A stretch of 6,935 nucleotides of DNA, taken from an uncultured Lachnospiraceae bacterium (GTDB lineage Bacteria > Bacillota > Clostridia > Lachnospirales > Lachnospiraceae). Location of the stretch: positions 1 to 6,935 of the forward strand of contig CADBTO010000036.1 in assembly GCA_902797565.1 (NCBI GenBank), written 5' to 3'. Every line of letters starts with the position of its first letter. Within the stretch, counting starts at the first letter, position 1. The translations under genes and the position numbers were made by a program. A model generated the notes under the pieces. That model was not told the origin of the DNA. It saw only the letters and a program-made list of their open reading frames with translations, and searched no databases. Shown here in pieces: positions 6,000-6,935 of this stretch.

Positions 6000-6935
6000 A
6001 TGAAGCGGAACCAAAAGAAAAGGCGATGGAAAGGTGCAGCAGGATGCTGTATGGCAGTACTCATTGTGCTGTGCAGCATGGCGGGGATATTGCCGAAATA
6101 TGGAACGATCGCACAGGCGGAGGAGAGCAGCGGTACAGGAATTTCTGCGACCGCGACAGGGGAAAAGACGATTGCGGCGTGGACGGACGGTAGCAGCCAG
6201 CTGCACTGGCTGAGTACGGATGCGATCGGGGCACCAACGTCCACGGATAGCAGTGCACAGAGCTGGGCGGGGAGTTATGTGTATTATGGGCAGTATCTGC
6301 AAGGACAGGATACGGACGTGACCCCCGTGCGGTACCGGGTATTGGATCCGGATACCAGGGCGTTTAATGCTTCCGGGGATGAAACGACAGAGACGATGCT
6401 GCTGGACTGCGATACGATGCTGTATAGCGATACAGGGGCATTGTTTCCGGATCAGACAGTAGAAAATCCTGAACAGGCATGGGAGAATTCGGGCCTGCGC
6501 GGGGGATTGAATAGTACTGCAAACGGTACGTTGTGGTCTCACTTTACGAATCTGGAGCAGAGCGTGATTGCTCCGAGTACAAAGGCGGCTGCGGATTCGG
6601 AAGATGGAAGCGAGGTATCGAACGCGGATTTCAGCCTGTTCTATACACCGCTTACGGGGGAAATGATTTTCTTGCTGGATGCGCAGGAAGCGGGCAGCGC
6701 GAAATACGGCTATGCCAATCAGAAGACGAGAATGAAAACGGGTGGAATAGGGCTGTCCGGGTACTTTTTACGCTCCTATGGCCGGAAATCGATCGGGAGT
6801 TCTACTGAAATAGTGGTGGGGGCGATCAGCACTTCGGAGGATGCCGAAGGAGCTTATGAAGCGTTGACGATCGGACAGGATAATGCCGTATCTGCCGGCA
6901 TCAGCCCCGCATTCAATCTGGACCGTTCGAGGATC
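6000..6935 (+). CDS. Exported DUF6273-like domain protein (3' end missing)
   Basis: The frame is open for 312 codons from ATG 6000 to the right edge with no stop. Residues 1-11 are strongly basic (MKRNQKKRRWK), 12-31 are hydrophobic, and AQA followed by EE at 38-42 makes a good signal peptidase I site, so the product is exported. No lipobox is seen. After a Ser/Thr-rich linker, residues 93-312 follow the DUF6273 plan: VYYGQY (94-99), PVRYRVLD (109-116), MLLDCD (133-138), WENSGLRGGLN (161-171), an FTNLEQSVI segment (182-190), IFLLDAQEA (223-231), a YGY (236-238), YFLRSYG (255-261), and ISPAFNLD (301-308). DUF6273 is a domain of unknown function found in many Bacillota surface proteins, often joined to Ig-like repeats, so further repeats may follow beyond the window. 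Family assignment is from remembered pattern, not a search. An alternative start at 5976 would add eight residues. Confidence 0.9.
   Translation, partial: MKRNQKKRRWKGAAGCCMAVLIVLCSMAGILPKYGTIAQAEESSGTGISATATGEKTIAAWTDGSSQLHWLSTDAIGAPTSTDSSAQSWAGSYVYYGQYLQGQDTDVTPVRYRVLDPDTRAFNASGDETTETMLLDCDTMLYSDTGALFPDQTVENPEQAWENSGLRGGLNSTANGTLWSHFTNLEQSVIAPSTKAAADSEDGSEVSNADFSLFYTPLTGEMIFLLDAQEAGSAKYGYANQKTRMKTGGIGLSGYFLRSYGRKSIGSSTEIVVGAISTSEDAEGAYEALTIGQDNAVSAGISPAFNLDRSRI

Noticed and set aside
6012..6122. Lipoprotein signal in the second gene
   Set aside because: The cysteines in the hydrophobic segment (residues 16, 17 and 25) lack a proper lipobox; residue 25 is preceded by Leu rather than Gly, Ala or Ser, while AQA at 38-40 fits an ordinary signal peptidase site.
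5957..6193. Overlapping + strand frame of 78 codons starting with TTG
   Set aside because: It overlaps the start of the signal-peptide gene in another frame and lacks a ribosome site and any domain; a shadow of the real gene.
5727..6542. Antisense open frame of 271 codons over the intergenic region and second gene
   Set aside because: It crosses the terminator, promoter and the signal-peptide gene on the other strand and has no recognisable domain.

Overview
The window looks like a chromosomal segment from a gut-type Bacillota (Clostridia or Erysipelotrichia). The pointers are the protein families (mosaic repeat surface proteins, a DUF6273-like protein), the Gram-positive style terminator, and moderate base composition that varies locally. 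Species cannot be assigned from sequence alone. All supported genes are on the + strand, and both are cut by the window edges.

Region 1 (2-5689) is the 3' part of one very large gene. Its reading frame is open through the left edge, so at least 1,895 residues are present and the true start and any signal peptide lie upstream. The product is a modular, apparently extracellular protein. In order it has: a glycine-rich beta-helix-like repeat region; a duplicated beta-solenoid-like module; a chain of bacterial Ig-like, MBG-like and fibronectin-III-like modules; a conserved mixed domain; an InlB-type repeat; a Pro/Asp/Glu stalk with perfect heptapeptide repeats; another FN3-like module; a Gly/Asp linker; and a very lysine-rich C-terminal domain. 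No LPXTG motif, SLH domain or transmembrane tail is visible at the C terminus. The best description is a large surface adhesin or repeat protein of unknown ligand.

Region 2 (5690-5999) is the gap between the genes. It holds a short possible coding remnant, a clear intrinsic terminator (about 5804-5839), an AT-rich stretch with a probable -10 box, and a purine-rich ribosome-binding region.

Region 3 (6000-6935) is the 5' part of a second exported protein: a signal peptide, a short linker, then a domain with the sequence pattern of DUF6273. It runs off the right edge without a stop.

The terminator plus separate promoter suggest that the two genes are transcribed independently, although both encode exported proteins and may form a surface-protein locus. 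I saw no RNA genes, CRISPR array, insertion sequence or phage gene. Nothing here proves a new system. The most notable points are the recent tandem expansions inside the large gene, its unanchored basic C terminus, and the possible gene remnant after it.
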